Assembly (NCBI GenBank): GCA_958348245.1
Contig: CATVYJ010000012.1
Span: 1-39,386, forward strand
DNA from: an uncultured Veillonellaceae bacterium
GTDB lineage: Bacteria > Bacillota > Negativicutes > Veillonellales > Dialisteraceae
Reading direction: 5' to 3'
DNA length: 39,386 nucleotides
Shown here: positions 15,045 to 23,184 of the stretch, one piece after another
Layout: each line of letters begins with the position of its first letter
Position numbering within the stretch: position 1 is the first letter of the stretch
Position numbers and translations under genes: made by a program
The notes under the pieces: model-generated
The model's input: only the letters and a program-made list of their open reading frames with translations
Database searches by the model: none
Told to the model about the DNA's origin: nothing

Positions 15045-16037
15045 ATGACAGACATGGTATCCGCAGGCATTATCGCGACCGGCCACTATGCGCCGAAGAA
15101 AATTCTGACCAACGAAGATCTGGAACGGATGGTGGAGACCTCCGACGAATGGATCCGCACCCGCACGGGCATCGAGACGCGGCACATCGCTTCCGACAGC
15201 GAAGACACGTCGGATCTCTGCGTCCACGCGGCGAAGGCGGCGCTGGAAAAAGCGGGCCTCACCCCGGACGACATCGACTTCATCATGGTGGGCACCGCCT
15301 CGCCGGACTATGTGGTGCCGTCCACGGCTTGCCTCGTGCAGTCGAAGCTGGGCTGCACCCGCGCGGGGGCGATGGACTTCTCCGCGGGCTGCTCGGGCTA
15401 CATCTACGGCATCACGCTTGCGGCGCAGTTCATCCGGAGCGGCCTCTACAAGCACGTCCTTGTCATCGGCGCGGAAGTGCTCTCCCGCCTGGTGAACTGG
15501 GCGGACCGCTCCACGTGCATCCTCTTCGGCGACGGCGCGGGCGCGGCCGTCATGGGCCCCGTGGAAGACGGCTACGGCTACATCACGTCCGAACTCGGTT
15601 CCGACGGCAGCCTCGGCGGCATTCTCAATATCCCCGCCAGCGGCATCGCTGAACCGGTGACGCACCGCGCCATCGATTCCGGCCGGATCTACATCCACAT
15701 GGAAGGCTCGGAAGTCTTCAAGCACGCCGTGCGCCATATGGAAAATACCACGCGCAATGTGCTGGAAAAGGCGGGCATCACGATCGACGACGTGGCGCTC
15801 TTCATCGCCCATCAGGCGAACTACCGCATCATCCATGCAACGGCGAAAAAACTGGGCGTGCCCGAAGAGAAAGTCTTCGTAAACGTCAATAAATACGGCA
15901 ATACGTCCGCCGCGTCCGTGGGCATCGCCCTCGACGAAGCGGTGGCGGAAGGCCGGCTGAAAAAAGGCGACTATCTGGTGCTCACCGGCTTCGGCGCAGG
16001 CCTCACCTGGGGCTCGGTCGTGCTGAAGTGGTGCTGA
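15045..16037 (+). CDS. fabH: 3-oxoacyl-ACP synthase III
   Basis: FabH starts fatty-acid synthesis by condensing an acyl-CoA primer with malonyl-ACP. The 330-residue thiolase-fold enzyme has the catalytic triad C116 (SAGCSGY), H256 (HQAN) and N286 (KYGNTSAAS), and the C-terminal GFGAGLTWGS. The ATG follows AAAGGA by 8 bases. It sits third in the operon with a 44-base gap after plsX. Confidence 0.95.
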   Translation: MTDMVSAGIIATGHYAPKKILTNEDLERMVETSDEWIRTRTGIETRHIASDSEDTSDLCVHAAKAALEKAGLTPDDIDFIMVGTASPDYVVPSTACLVQSKLGCTRAGAMDFSAGCSGYIYGITLAAQFIRSGLYKHVLVIGAEVLSRLVNWADRSTCILFGDGAGAAVMGPVEDGYGYITSELGSDGSLGGILNIPASGIAEPVTHRAIDSGRIYIHMEGSEVFKHAVRHMENTTRNVLEKAGITIDDVALFIAHQANYRIIHATAKKLGVPEEKVFVNVNKYGNTSAASVGIALDEAVAEGRLKKGDYLVLTGFGAGLTWGSVVLKWC

Positions 16038-16073
16038 GCGCGGTGTCCAGTCATTATGAATGAGGTGATATCC

Positions 16074-17015
16074 TTGAAGACAGTATTTCTTTTTCCGGGA
16101 CAGGGCTCGCAGAAAGTGGGCATGGTCAAGGACCTGTACGAACGGTTTGACTCCGTCAAGGCGCTCATCCATGAAGCGGATGAGGCGCTGGGCTTCTCCA
16201 TCTCGCAGATGATGTTTGAAGGCCCCGACACGGAGCTCATGAAGACCGAATTTACCCAGCCGGCGATCCTCACGGCCAGCGTGGCCTGCTGGAAGGTGCT
16301 CGGCGAATACGGCGTCCGTCCGGACGCGGCGGCGGGGCACAGCCTGGGCGAATACTCCGCGCTCGTCGCGGCGGGGGCGATGTCCTTTGCGGACGCGGTG
16401 CACACCGTCCATCTCCGCGGCCAGTTCATGCAGGAAGCGGTGCCGCTCGGCGAAGGGGGCATGGCGGCCATCATCGGCCTCGACCCGCAGAAGATCGTCG
16501 ACATCTGCAATGACGTGTCGCAGACCGCCGGCCCGGTGCAGGGCGTGAATTTCAACTGCCCCGGACAGACCGTCATCGCCGGCGCGACGAAAGCGGTGGA
16601 AGCGGCCTGCGCGGCCCTGAAAGAAGCGGGCGCGAAGCGGGCGCTCATGCTGAAAGTCTCCGCTCCCTTCCATTCCACGCTCATGGAGCCGGCGGCGCTC
16701 CGCCTCAAGGAAGTGCTGGACCGGATCGACATCCGCGACGCGGCCATCCCGGTCATCGCGAATGTGAACGCAAAAGAAGAAACGAAAGCGGACGAGATCC
16801 GGGACAACCTCATCATGCAGGCGGCGCATCCCGTGCTCTGGGAAGACTCGGTGCGCCACATGATCGCCGAAGGGTACGACACCTACGTGGAAGCCGGCCC
16901 GGGCACGGTGCTCTCCGGATTCATGCGCAAGATCGACCGCGCGCAGACCTCCATGCACGCGGAAGACATTCCCACCATTGAAGACGTAGTGAAACAGATG
17001 AAGGGAGACAACTGA
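16074..17015 (+). CDS. fabD: Malonyl-CoA:ACP transacylase, TTG start
   Basis: FabD loads malonyl groups onto ACP. The 313-residue product starts MKTVFLFPGQGSQ, the family N-terminus, if the TTG at 16074 is used; GAGGTG lies 6 bases before it. The in-frame ATG at 16056 would add MNEVIS and has no ribosome site, so TTG is preferred. The active-site serine is S90 in GHSLGE and the histidine is H200 in APFHSTLM. The stop overlaps the fabG start by one base. Confidence 0.93.
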   Translation: MKTVFLFPGQGSQKVGMVKDLYERFDSVKALIHEADEALGFSISQMMFEGPDTELMKTEFTQPAILTASVACWKVLGEYGVRPDAAAGHSLGEYSALVAAGAMSFADAVHTVHLRGQFMQEAVPLGEGGMAAIIGLDPQKIVDICNDVSQTAGPVQGVNFNCPGQTVIAGATKAVEAACAALKEAGAKRALMLKVSAPFHSTLMEPAALRLKEVLDRIDIRDAAIPVIANVNAKEETKADEIRDNLIMQAAHPVLWEDSVRHMIAEGYDTYVEAGPGTVLSGFMRKIDRAQTSMHAEDIPTIEDVVKQMKGDN

Positions 17016-17758
17016 TGGAAAACGTAGAAAAAGCGGCGCTCGTCACCGGCGCGTCCCGCGGCATCGGCCGGGCCATTGCGCTCCGGCTGGCGAAAGAAGG
17101 CTATGTGGTGGCCGTGAATTACGCCGGCAGCCAGGCCGCGGCGGAAGAAGTGAAAGCCGCCATCGAAGCGGAAGGCGGCCGCGCCGTCACCATCCAGGGC
17201 GACGTATCCAGAGCGGAAGACGTGGACCGCGTCTTTGCGGAGATCAAGAAAGAATTCGGCCGCCTCGACGTGCTCGTCAACAACGCGGGCATCACCCGGG
17301 ACAGCCTCATGCTCCGCCTCAAGGAAGAAAACTGGGACGCCGTCATCGACACGGACCTGAAGAGCGGCTTCCTCACCATGAAAGCGGCGGCGCCGATCAT
17401 GATGAAGCAGAAAAAGGGCGCCATCGTCAATATCGCCTCCGTGGTGGGCATCATGGGCAACGTGGGCCAGATCAATTACTCTGCGGCGAAGGCCGGCGTC
17501 ATCGGCATGACGAAGACCGCCGCGCGGGAACTGGCTGCGCGGGGCGTGCGCGTAAACGCCGTCGCTCCGGGCTTCATCGAGACGTCCATGACCGACGTCA
17601 TCCCGGAGAAAATCAAGGAAGGCATGATCCATTCCATCCCGCTGGGCCGTATGGGCCAGGCGGAAGATGTCGCGAAAGCGGTATGCTTCCTCGCATCGGA
17701 TGAAGCATCGTACATCACCGGACAGGTTTTGAAGGTAGACGGTGGAATGGTAATGTAA
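17015..17758 (+). CDS. fabG: 3-oxoacyl-ACP reductase
   Basis: FabG is the NADPH-dependent short-chain dehydrogenase of the elongation cycle. The 247-residue product has the Rossmann motif GASRGIGRA (about 10-18), NNAG, and the catalytic S142, Y155, K159 (YSAAK). It ends with SYITGQVLKVDGGMVM, typical of FabG. AGGGAGA precedes the ATG, which overlaps the fabD stop (TGATG). The 3' end carries the -35 part of the acpP promoter. Confidence 0.96.
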   Translation: MENVEKAALVTGASRGIGRAIALRLAKEGYVVAVNYAGSQAAAEEVKAAIEAEGGRAVTIQGDVSRAEDVDRVFAEIKKEFGRLDVLVNNAGITRDSLMLRLKEENWDAVIDTDLKSGFLTMKAAAPIMMKQKKGAIVNIASVVGIMGNVGQINYSAAKAGVIGMTKTAARELAARGVRVNAVAPGFIETSMTDVIPEKIKEGMIHSIPLGRMGQAEDVAKAVCFLASDEASYITGQVLKVDGGMVM

Positions 17759-17780
17759 TATAATCAGTATGTATGATTAT
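17736..17780 (+). promoter_or_regulatory. Internal promoter of acpP with an inverted repeat on the -10
   Basis: TAGACG (17736-17741), 17 bases, then TATAAT (17759-17764) makes a good sigma-70 promoter starting inside the fabG end. A perfect 7-bp inverted repeat, ATAATCA (17760-17766) and TGATTAT (17774-17780), overlaps the -10 and the start point and could be a repressor site. FapR is an obvious candidate, but the sequence does not match the B. subtilis FapR consensus. Confidence 0.55.
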
Positions 17781-17802
17781 CAGCGAAAGGTGGTGAATAC
17801 AG

Positions 17803-18039
17803 ATGAGCACTTTCGACAGAGTCAAGAAAATCGTCGTCGATCAGCTGGGCGTGAGCGAAGCTGACGTACAGATCGATTCGACGTTCATTGACGACCTCGG
17901 CGCGGATTCTTTGGATATCGTTGAACTGATCATGGCTTTTGAAGAAGAATTCGAGATCGAGATTCCTGATGACGCGGCAGAAAAAATCAAAACTGTACGC
18001 GATGCAGTCGACTACATCGACACGCAGCTTCAGAAATAA
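17803..18039 (+). CDS. acpP: Acyl carrier protein
   Basis: The 78-residue acidic carrier that holds growing acyl chains on a 4'-phosphopantetheine arm. The attachment serine is S36 in GADSLDIVEL. Length and sequence are typical. An AAAGGTGGTGA ribosome site precedes the ATG. It has its own promoter upstream and a terminator-like hairpin downstream, which fits a need for much more ACP than enzyme. Confidence 0.97.
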   Translation: MSTFDRVKKIVVDQLGVSEADVQIDSTFIDDLGADSLDIVELIMAFEEEFEIEIPDDAAEKIKTVRDAVDYIDTQLQK

Positions 18040-18083
18040 GAACAGGAATGGCAGAGGGAAGTGCAGGGCATTTCCCTCAGGCC

Positions 18084-18149
18084 ATACCTCAAGGAAGAGG
18101 ATGCTTCAAAAAAGCGGACGTCCTGAGACTGCCCGCTTTTTTGAGGTAT
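18084..18149 (+). terminator. Terminator with a competing outer stem between acpP and fabF
   Basis: CAAAAAAGCGG (18107-18117) pairs perfectly with CCGCTTTTTTG (18133-18143), giving an intrinsic terminator 68 bases after the acpP stop. ATACCTCAA (18084-18092) pairs with TTGAGGTAT (18141-18149) and shares bases with the terminator T-run. The structure could therefore be a nested hairpin or a switch. It probably reduces read-through into fabF. Confidence 0.65.
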
Positions 18150-18262
18150 TGTCCAAACGAGTCCTCATCAGGAATATATCATCAGTTAGAAGTTAGAGTC
18201 AGGAAAGCAAACGGGGAAGAGGCGCGCGCCGAAGCCCCGTGCACAGAGAGGTGTTGCAGCGT

Positions 18263-19507
18263 ATGAAAAGAAGAGTCGTAATCACCGGCATCGGCGTCGT
18301 ATCTCCCGTGGGCATCGGCGTGGAAGAATTCTGGAACAATCTGCTCGCCGGCAAATCCGGCATCGGCCCCATCACCCAGTTTGACGCGTCGGAATTTCCC
18401 GTGAAAATCGCGGGCGAAGTGAAGGACTTCGACGCGGTGAAGTATGTGGGCGACAAGAAGACCGTCCGCCACATGGACCGGAACGCGCAGTTCGCCGTCG
18501 CGGCGGCGCGCATGGCGGCGGAAGACGCGAAGCTCGACATGGCGGCGGAAGACGCTTCCCGGGCGGGCACGATCATCGGCACCGGCATCGGCGGCATCGC
18601 CATGATGGAAGAAACCGTCCGCAAGATCGAAAGCCGCGGTCCCGGCAAGGTGAGCCCCTTCGCCGTGCCCATGATGATCGCCAACATGGCCTCCGCGCAC
18701 GTATCCATCCACTTCGGCCTCGAAGGGCCGGTGCTGACCGACGTCACGGCCTGCGCGTCCGGCACGAACGCCATCGGCCAGGCGGCGCGCATGATCCAGT
18801 ACGGCGACGCGGACGTCATGTTTGCCGGCGGTACGGAAGCGGCGGTCTGCCCGAGCCCCATGGCGGGATTCGCGGCCATGAAGGCCCTGTCCTCCCGGGA
18901 CTGCCCGCCGGAAGAAGCGTCCTGCCCCTTTGACGCGCGGCGCGACGGCTTCGTCCTCGGCGAAGGCAGCGGCGTGCTCGTCCTGGAAGAGCTGGAACAC
19001 GCGAAGGCCCGCGGCGCGCACATCTACGCGGAAGTGGCGGGCTACGGCACGAACGGCGACGCCTACCACATCACCGCGCCCCGTCCGGACGGCACCACCC
19101 AGCTCCGGTGCATGCGGAACGCGCTGGCCGACGCGGGCATCGCGCCGGAAGACGTGGACTACATCAACGCGCACGGCACGTCCACCCATCTGAACGACAT
19201 GTGCGAAACCACCGCGGTGAAGGAGCTCCTCGGCAGCCATGCCTATGAAATCCCCATGAACTCCATCAAGTCCATGACGGGCCATCTTCTCGGCGCGGCC
19301 GGCGCGGTGGAAGCGGTGGACTGCGTGCTCTCCATGGAAAAGGGTATGATTCATCCCACCATCAATCTGAAAGAACGCGATCCGGAATGCGATCTCGACT
19401 ACGTCACGGAAGGCCCGCGGGCCGTGAAGATCGACGTGGCCATGTCCAATTCCTTCGGTTTCGGCGGCCACAACGCCGTCCTCGTACTGAAGCGCTGGGC
19501 GGAATGA
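18263..19507 (+). CDS. fabF: 3-oxoacyl-ACP synthase II
   Basis: FabF is the elongating condensing enzyme. The 414-residue product has the catalytic C164 (TACASGTNAIG), H304 (NAHGTST) and H341 (MTGHLLGAAG), with normal length and start MKRRVVITGIGVVSPVG. AGAGGTG precedes the ATG by about 10 bases; the in-frame ATG 18239 is upstream of this site and is rejected. The stop overlaps the rnc start (ATGA). Confidence 0.96.
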   Translation: MKRRVVITGIGVVSPVGIGVEEFWNNLLAGKSGIGPITQFDASEFPVKIAGEVKDFDAVKYVGDKKTVRHMDRNAQFAVAAARMAAEDAKLDMAAEDASRAGTIIGTGIGGIAMMEETVRKIESRGPGKVSPFAVPMMIANMASAHVSIHFGLEGPVLTDVTACASGTNAIGQAARMIQYGDADVMFAGGTEAAVCPSPMAGFAAMKALSSRDCPPEEASCPFDARRDGFVLGEGSGVLVLEELEHAKARGAHIYAEVAGYGTNGDAYHITAPRPDGTTQLRCMRNALADAGIAPEDVDYINAHGTSTHLNDMCETTAVKELLGSHAYEIPMNSIKSMTGHLLGAAGAVEAVDCVLSMEKGMIHPTINLKERDPECDLDYVTEGPRAVKIDVAMSNSFGFGGHNAVLVLKRWAE

Positions 19508-20256
19508 GCGCGGCGGAAAGCAGACGGCAGGCCCGTCTGGCCCGGCTCCGTCAGTTTGCAGAAGACAATAACATTCCCGTCCAGAATATCCAGCTCCTGA
19601 ATACGGCGCTCACCCACACGTCCTACGCGAACGAGCACAAGAACGAAGTCATCCACGACAACGAGCGCCTGGAATTTCTCGGCGACGCCGTGCTCGACCT
19701 CGTGGTGGGGGAATACCTTTTCCTCCGGTTCCCCACGTGGCCCGAAGGGGAGCTCACCCGGGCGAAGGCGAGCGCCGTGTGCAAGCCCGCCTGCGCGGAG
19801 TGCGCGGCGAAATTCCGCATCGGGGACTACATGCGCCTCGGCCGGGGAGAGGAAATGTCCGGCGGACGCACGCGCATTTCCATCCTGGGCGACGCCTTCG
19901 AGGCGGTCATCGGCGCGATCTATCTGGACAACGATTACGATACGGCGTCCCGGTTCATCCTGGGGCACATGAAAAAATTTCTCGACGCCATCGACCGGGG
20001 CGACTATGACCGGGACTACAAGTCCGATCTGCAGGAGATCGTACAGCGCCACGGCGACGCGGACATCCGCTACGAAGTGGTGAAGGACGAAGGCCCGGAC
20101 CACGACAAGACCATCTGGATGGCGCTGTCCATCAACGGCCGGCTCATGGGCCGGGGCGTGGGGAAGAGCAAAAAAGAAGCGGCGCAGCGCGCGGCGAAGG
20201 AAGCCATCGACCGGCTCCGCGGCGGCGAGAGCTGCCCGCCCCTTCAGAAAGCCTGA
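19504..20256 (+). CDS. rnc: Ribonuclease III
   Basis: RNase III cuts double-stranded RNA in rRNA maturation and mRNA decay. The 250-residue product has the signature NERLEFLGDAVL (about 53-64), a second acidic cluster near GDAFEAVIGAIYLD, and a C-terminal dsRNA-binding domain (about 178-245, DYKSDLQEIVQ through KSKKEAAQRAAKEAI). Translation appears coupled to fabF through the ATGA overlap, with no strong ribosome site of its own. A fab operon followed by rnc is common in Firmicutes. Confidence 0.95.
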   Translation: MSAAESRRQARLARLRQFAEDNNIPVQNIQLLNTALTHTSYANEHKNEVIHDNERLEFLGDAVLDLVVGEYLFLRFPTWPEGELTRAKASAVCKPACAECAAKFRIGDYMRLGRGEEMSGGRTRISILGDAFEAVIGAIYLDNDYDTASRFILGHMKKFLDAIDRGDYDRDYKSDLQEIVQRHGDADIRYEVVKDEGPDHDKTIWMALSINGRLMGRGVGKSKKEAAQRAAKEAIDRLRGGESCPPLQKA

Positions 20257-20277
20257 ACGGCAGAGGGAGGCATGACC

Positions 20278-20727
20278 ATGGAACAACTGCGCACCCCGGA
20301 AGAGATCGTCGCGCGCATCCGCGAAATCTACGGACCGAATCATTTCATGATGGATTACTTCGGGATTTCCATCGACGAGATTCACTGCGGGAGCGTCACC
20401 GTGAGCCTCGTCACCGACCCGGCGAAGCACTGCAACCACCGGGGCGTGATCCACGGCGGCGTCATGGCGGCGCTGGCGGATTCCGTCACGGGCGTGACCG
20501 GCGCGAGCATGGGCTGCATGGTGGTCACCGTGAGCATGACTCTCGACTACATCCGGAACATCACGCCGGGGAAGAAAATGTCCGTCACGAGCCACGTGCG
20601 CCACTGCGGCCACACCACCATGTCCATCGCGGCGGAGCTCCGCGACGAGGACGGCCGGCTCATGTCGAACATCCTTGCTTCCATGATGATCATCGGCCAT
20701 TTCCCGGAGATTCCCCGGAAGTGGTAA
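20278..20727 (+). CDS. PaaI-type hotdog acyl-CoA thioesterase
   Basis: A 149-residue single hotdog domain with NHRGVIHGGVMAALADSVTG, the active-site region of PaaI/YbgC-type thioesterases, and TPGKKMSVTSHVRHCGHTT. It probably hydrolyses an acyl-CoA or acyl-ACP; the substrate is unknown. The ATG at 20278 lies 7 bases after GGAGG, while the ATG at 20272 lies only 1 base after it, so the former is chosen. It is the last gene of the lipid operon, 21 bases after rnc. Confidence 0.85.
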   Translation: MEQLRTPEEIVARIREIYGPNHFMMDYFGISIDEIHCGSVTVSLVTDPAKHCNHRGVIHGGVMAALADSVTGVTGASMGCMVVTVSMTLDYIRNITPGKKMSVTSHVRHCGHTTMSIAAELRDEDGRLMSNILASMMIIGHFPEIPRKW

Positions 20728-20737
20728 ATAAAAAAAG

Positions 20738-20764
20738 AAGCACGGTTTGCCGCCGTGCTTTTTT
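20738..20764. terminator. Bidirectional terminator between the thioesterase and cobO
   Basis: AAGCACGG (20738-20745) pairs with CCGTGCTT (20753-20760), with an A-run before and a T-run after. It serves both convergent genes. Confidence 0.9.
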
Positions 20765-20776
20765 CGTGCGTTCGTT

Positions 20777-21358
20777 TCAGTCTTCGATGCCCTTCCGCGC
20801 TTCCACGCCCCGGTCGTAGTAGTGGCGGATTTTTTTCATTTCCGTGATGAGATCCGCCGCGTCCAGCAGCTGCTGCGGCGCGTTCCGTCCCGTCACGACG
20901 AGCTCCGTCTCCGGCCGCCGCGCGGCGAGAATGCGCGCCGTGTCCTCCTCCGTGGCGAGATCGTACCAGCAGGCCATATTGTACTCGTCGAGGATGACCA
21001 CGTCGAAGCCGCCGGACAGGGCGGAGACCGCCTCGTCCACGCCTTTCTCGATGAGCGCCCGGTAGTCCGCCGGGGGATGGCCCGCGGGATAGACCGTCAC
21101 CGCGTCGCCCCACGCTTTGCGCTGCTCCTCCGTGAGCATCCCTTCCTTGGCGATGAAGTAGGGCTTGCCCACGGTGATGAGCGTGATGCCGGGAATCGTC
21201 TGGAGCACCTTCTGCTCCGCGTAGGCGAGCGATTTCATGAACTGGATGATGCATACTTTTTTGCCTGCGCCGGCGGCGCGCACCGCCAGCCCGATGGCCG
21301 CGGTGGTCTTGCCCTTGCCGTCGCCCGTGTACACCTGAATATAGCCGCGCTCTTTCAT
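20777..21358 (-). CDS. cobO: Cob(I)yrinic acid a,c-diamide adenosyltransferase
   Basis: CobO/BtuR/CobA-type enzyme that transfers the adenosyl group of ATP to the cobalt of corrinoids, either in synthesis or in salvage of imported cobalamin. The 193-residue product has the variant P-loop TGDGKGKTTAAIGLA (about 11-25), QFMKS and VILDEYN. ATG 21358 follows AGGAGG. No other corrin-synthesis gene is in the window, so a salvage role is as likely as a synthetic one. It is divergent from the BacA-like transporter. Confidence 0.92.
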   Translation of the reverse strand: MKERGYIQVYTGDGKGKTTAAIGLAVRAAGAGKKVCIIQFMKSLAYAEQKVLQTIPGITLITVGKPYFIAKEGMLTEEQRKAWGDAVTVYPAGHPPADYRALIEKGVDEAVSALSGGFDVVILDEYNMACWYDLATEEDTARILAARRPETELVVTGRNAPQQLLDAADLITEMKKIRHYYDRGVEARKGIED

Positions 21359-21388
21359 GTCTGCCTCCTGTGGAAATCCTTTTTCTTC

Positions 21389-21431
21389 ATTATACAATGA
21401 TTCCGCCGGGAAAAGGGCGGGATGATATAAT
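21389..21431. promoter_or_regulatory. Divergent promoters of cobO and the ABC transporter
   Basis: On the minus strand TATAAT lies at 21394-21389, 31 bases before cobO. On the plus strand TGA-TATAAT (21423-21431) forms an extended -10 for the ABC gene. Neither has a convincing -35. Only about 100 bases separate the genes, too little for a cobalamin riboswitch. Confidence 0.5.
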
Positions 21432-21461
21432 GGATATATTCTTTTTGCAGGGAGGATGGCT

Positions 21462-23180
21462 ATGGAACAGAAACGGACGGCCCGGGCGTGGATGGCGGCG
21501 CTTTTTCCGCTCATCGCCGGATACTGGCGGGGCGGAGAGAGGAAATGGGCGTGGCTTTATCTGGCGGGGATGGTGGGGCTCACGCTGGCGGCGGTCTATA
21601 TGACGCTGCTCCTGAACGACTGGTACAACGATTTTTACAGCGCGCTTCAGAATTATGACGCGGACGCCATGGTCCGGCTGTTTCTCACCTTTACGGGGCT
21701 GGCCTTCGCGCATATTTTTTTCTCCGTATATGCGTACTACCTCCAGCAGCGCCTGTCGCTCCGCTGGCGGGACTGGATGACCCGCATGTATCTCGACCGG
21801 TGGACGGCGCATCAGATGTACTACCGCATGGAAATGTTTTCCGAAGGCGCGGCGGACAATCCGGACCAGCGAATTTCCGAGGACATCCGCCTCTTTACGG
21901 CGCAGACGCCCGCGTTCTTTCTGGGCGTCCTCCGCGCGCTCGTGACCATTTTCAGCTTCATTTTCGTCCTGTGGCAGCTCTCGGAGCCGCTCGCCTTCAC
22001 GGCCTTCGGCACGGAGTGGCACGTGTACGGCTATCTCGTGTGGGCGGCGCTCCTCTACTCCGTCCTCGGCACGTGGGTGACGCACTGCGTGGGGCGGCGG
22101 CTCATGCGGCTGAACTTTACGCAGCAGCGCTGGGAGGCGGACTTCCGCTACAGCATGGCGCGCCTGCGCGACACGGCGGAAAGCGTGGCCTTCTACGACG
22201 GCGCGGAAGAAGAGAAGGGCTACCTCCTCCGGCGGTTCCGCCTCGTTCTCGGAAATATGGCGGACATCATCAAAAAGCAGAAGCAGCTCTCGTGGCTCAC
22301 GAACTGCTACGGGCAGATCGCCATCATTTTCCCCTTCGCCGTAGCGGCGCCGCGCTACCTCGGCCGGGAGATATCCCTGGGCGGCCTCATGCAGATCGCC
22401 AACTGTTTCGGCAAGGTGCAGGAATCCATGTCTTACTTCGTGGACGTGTACGCGAGCCTGGCAGAATGGCAGTCCTGCGCGGCCCGTCTCCTCTCCTTCG
22501 ACCATCATATCCGGGAGATCCGGAAAGATACGGATGAAGCGGCGGCGCGGCTTCACGCGGAAGAGCGCATGGACGAGGCGGGGCTCCTCGGGGCGGACGT
22601 GGCGCTTCCCACGGGGCGGCTTCTTCTCGAGGGGGCGTCGTGCCGGATCCGCGCGGGCGAAAAGGTGCTCATCAAGGGACCGTCCGGTGCGGGAAAATCC
22701 ACCCTCCTCCGGGTGCTCGCCGGATTCTGGCCCTATGCGTCGGGGCGGATGGCGCGGCCCGCGCCGGCGGAGAGCCTCTTCATTCCCCAGCGGCCCTACA
22801 TGCCCATGGGGACGCTCCGGGAAGCGGCGTCCTATCCGGGGCGGCCCGCGGGAGACGAAGCGCTCGCGCCGCTCCTCGCGGAATGCGGCCTCTCCCGCCT
22901 TCTGCCCCATCTGGACGAAGCGCGGGACTGGAGCCACGTGCTCTCCCTCGGGGAGCAGCAGCGCCTCGCTTTCGTGCGCATTTTCCTCCGCCGGCCGAAG
23001 TGGATCTTTCTCGATGAAGCCACCTCCGCCATGGACGAAGATATGGAAATGAAGCTGTACCGGCGGCTCACGGCGCTCCCGGGCGTCACCGTGGTGAGCA
23101 TCGGCCACCGGTCCACTCTCGACGCGCTGCATACCCGGCGGATTTTCATTCATCCGGACACGCTGTCCCTCGAGGGGTGA
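21462..23180 (+). CDS. SbmA/BacA-like (YddA family) fused ABC transporter
   Basis: A 572-residue half-transporter with an N-terminal ABC_membrane_2-type six-helix domain (about 1-340; LLLNDWYNDFYSALQNYD and LRWRDWMTRMYLDRW are family hallmarks) fused to an ATPase with Walker A GPSGAGKS (406-413), signature LSLGEQQR (494-501) and Walker B WIFLDEATS (D518/E519). Relatives include E. coli YddA and mycobacterial Rv1819c, the latter a known importer of cobalamin and hydrophilic peptides. The ATG at 21462 lies 6 bases after GGAGG; the ATG at 21456 abuts that site. Divergent cobO makes corrinoid uptake a reasonable guess, not a proof. Confidence 0.87.
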   Translation: MEQKRTARAWMAALFPLIAGYWRGGERKWAWLYLAGMVGLTLAAVYMTLLLNDWYNDFYSALQNYDADAMVRLFLTFTGLAFAHIFFSVYAYYLQQRLSLRWRDWMTRMYLDRWTAHQMYYRMEMFSEGAADNPDQRISEDIRLFTAQTPAFFLGVLRALVTIFSFIFVLWQLSEPLAFTAFGTEWHVYGYLVWAALLYSVLGTWVTHCVGRRLMRLNFTQQRWEADFRYSMARLRDTAESVAFYDGAEEEKGYLLRRFRLVLGNMADIIKKQKQLSWLTNCYGQIAIIFPFAVAAPRYLGREISLGGLMQIANCFGKVQESMSYFVDVYASLAEWQSCAARLLSFDHHIREIRKDTDEAAARLHAEERMDEAGLLGADVALPTGRLLLEGASCRIRAGEKVLIKGPSGAGKSTLLRVLAGFWPYASGRMARPAPAESLFIPQRPYMPMGTLREAASYPGRPAGDEALAPLLAECGLSRLLPHLDEARDWSHVLSLGEQQRLAFVRIFLRRPKWIFLDEATSAMDEDMEMKLYRRLTALPGVTVVSIGHRSTLDALHTRRIFIHPDTLSLEG

Positions 23181-23184
23181 CGCC

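Noticed and set aside
14799..16958. 719-codon minus-strand frame
   Set aside because: Antisense shadow of plsX, fabH and fabD, which have complete catalytic motifs.
21359..21461. Cobalamin riboswitch between cobO and the ABC transporter
   Set aside because: Only about 100 bases, no conserved B12-box motif, and occupied by divergent -10 elements.
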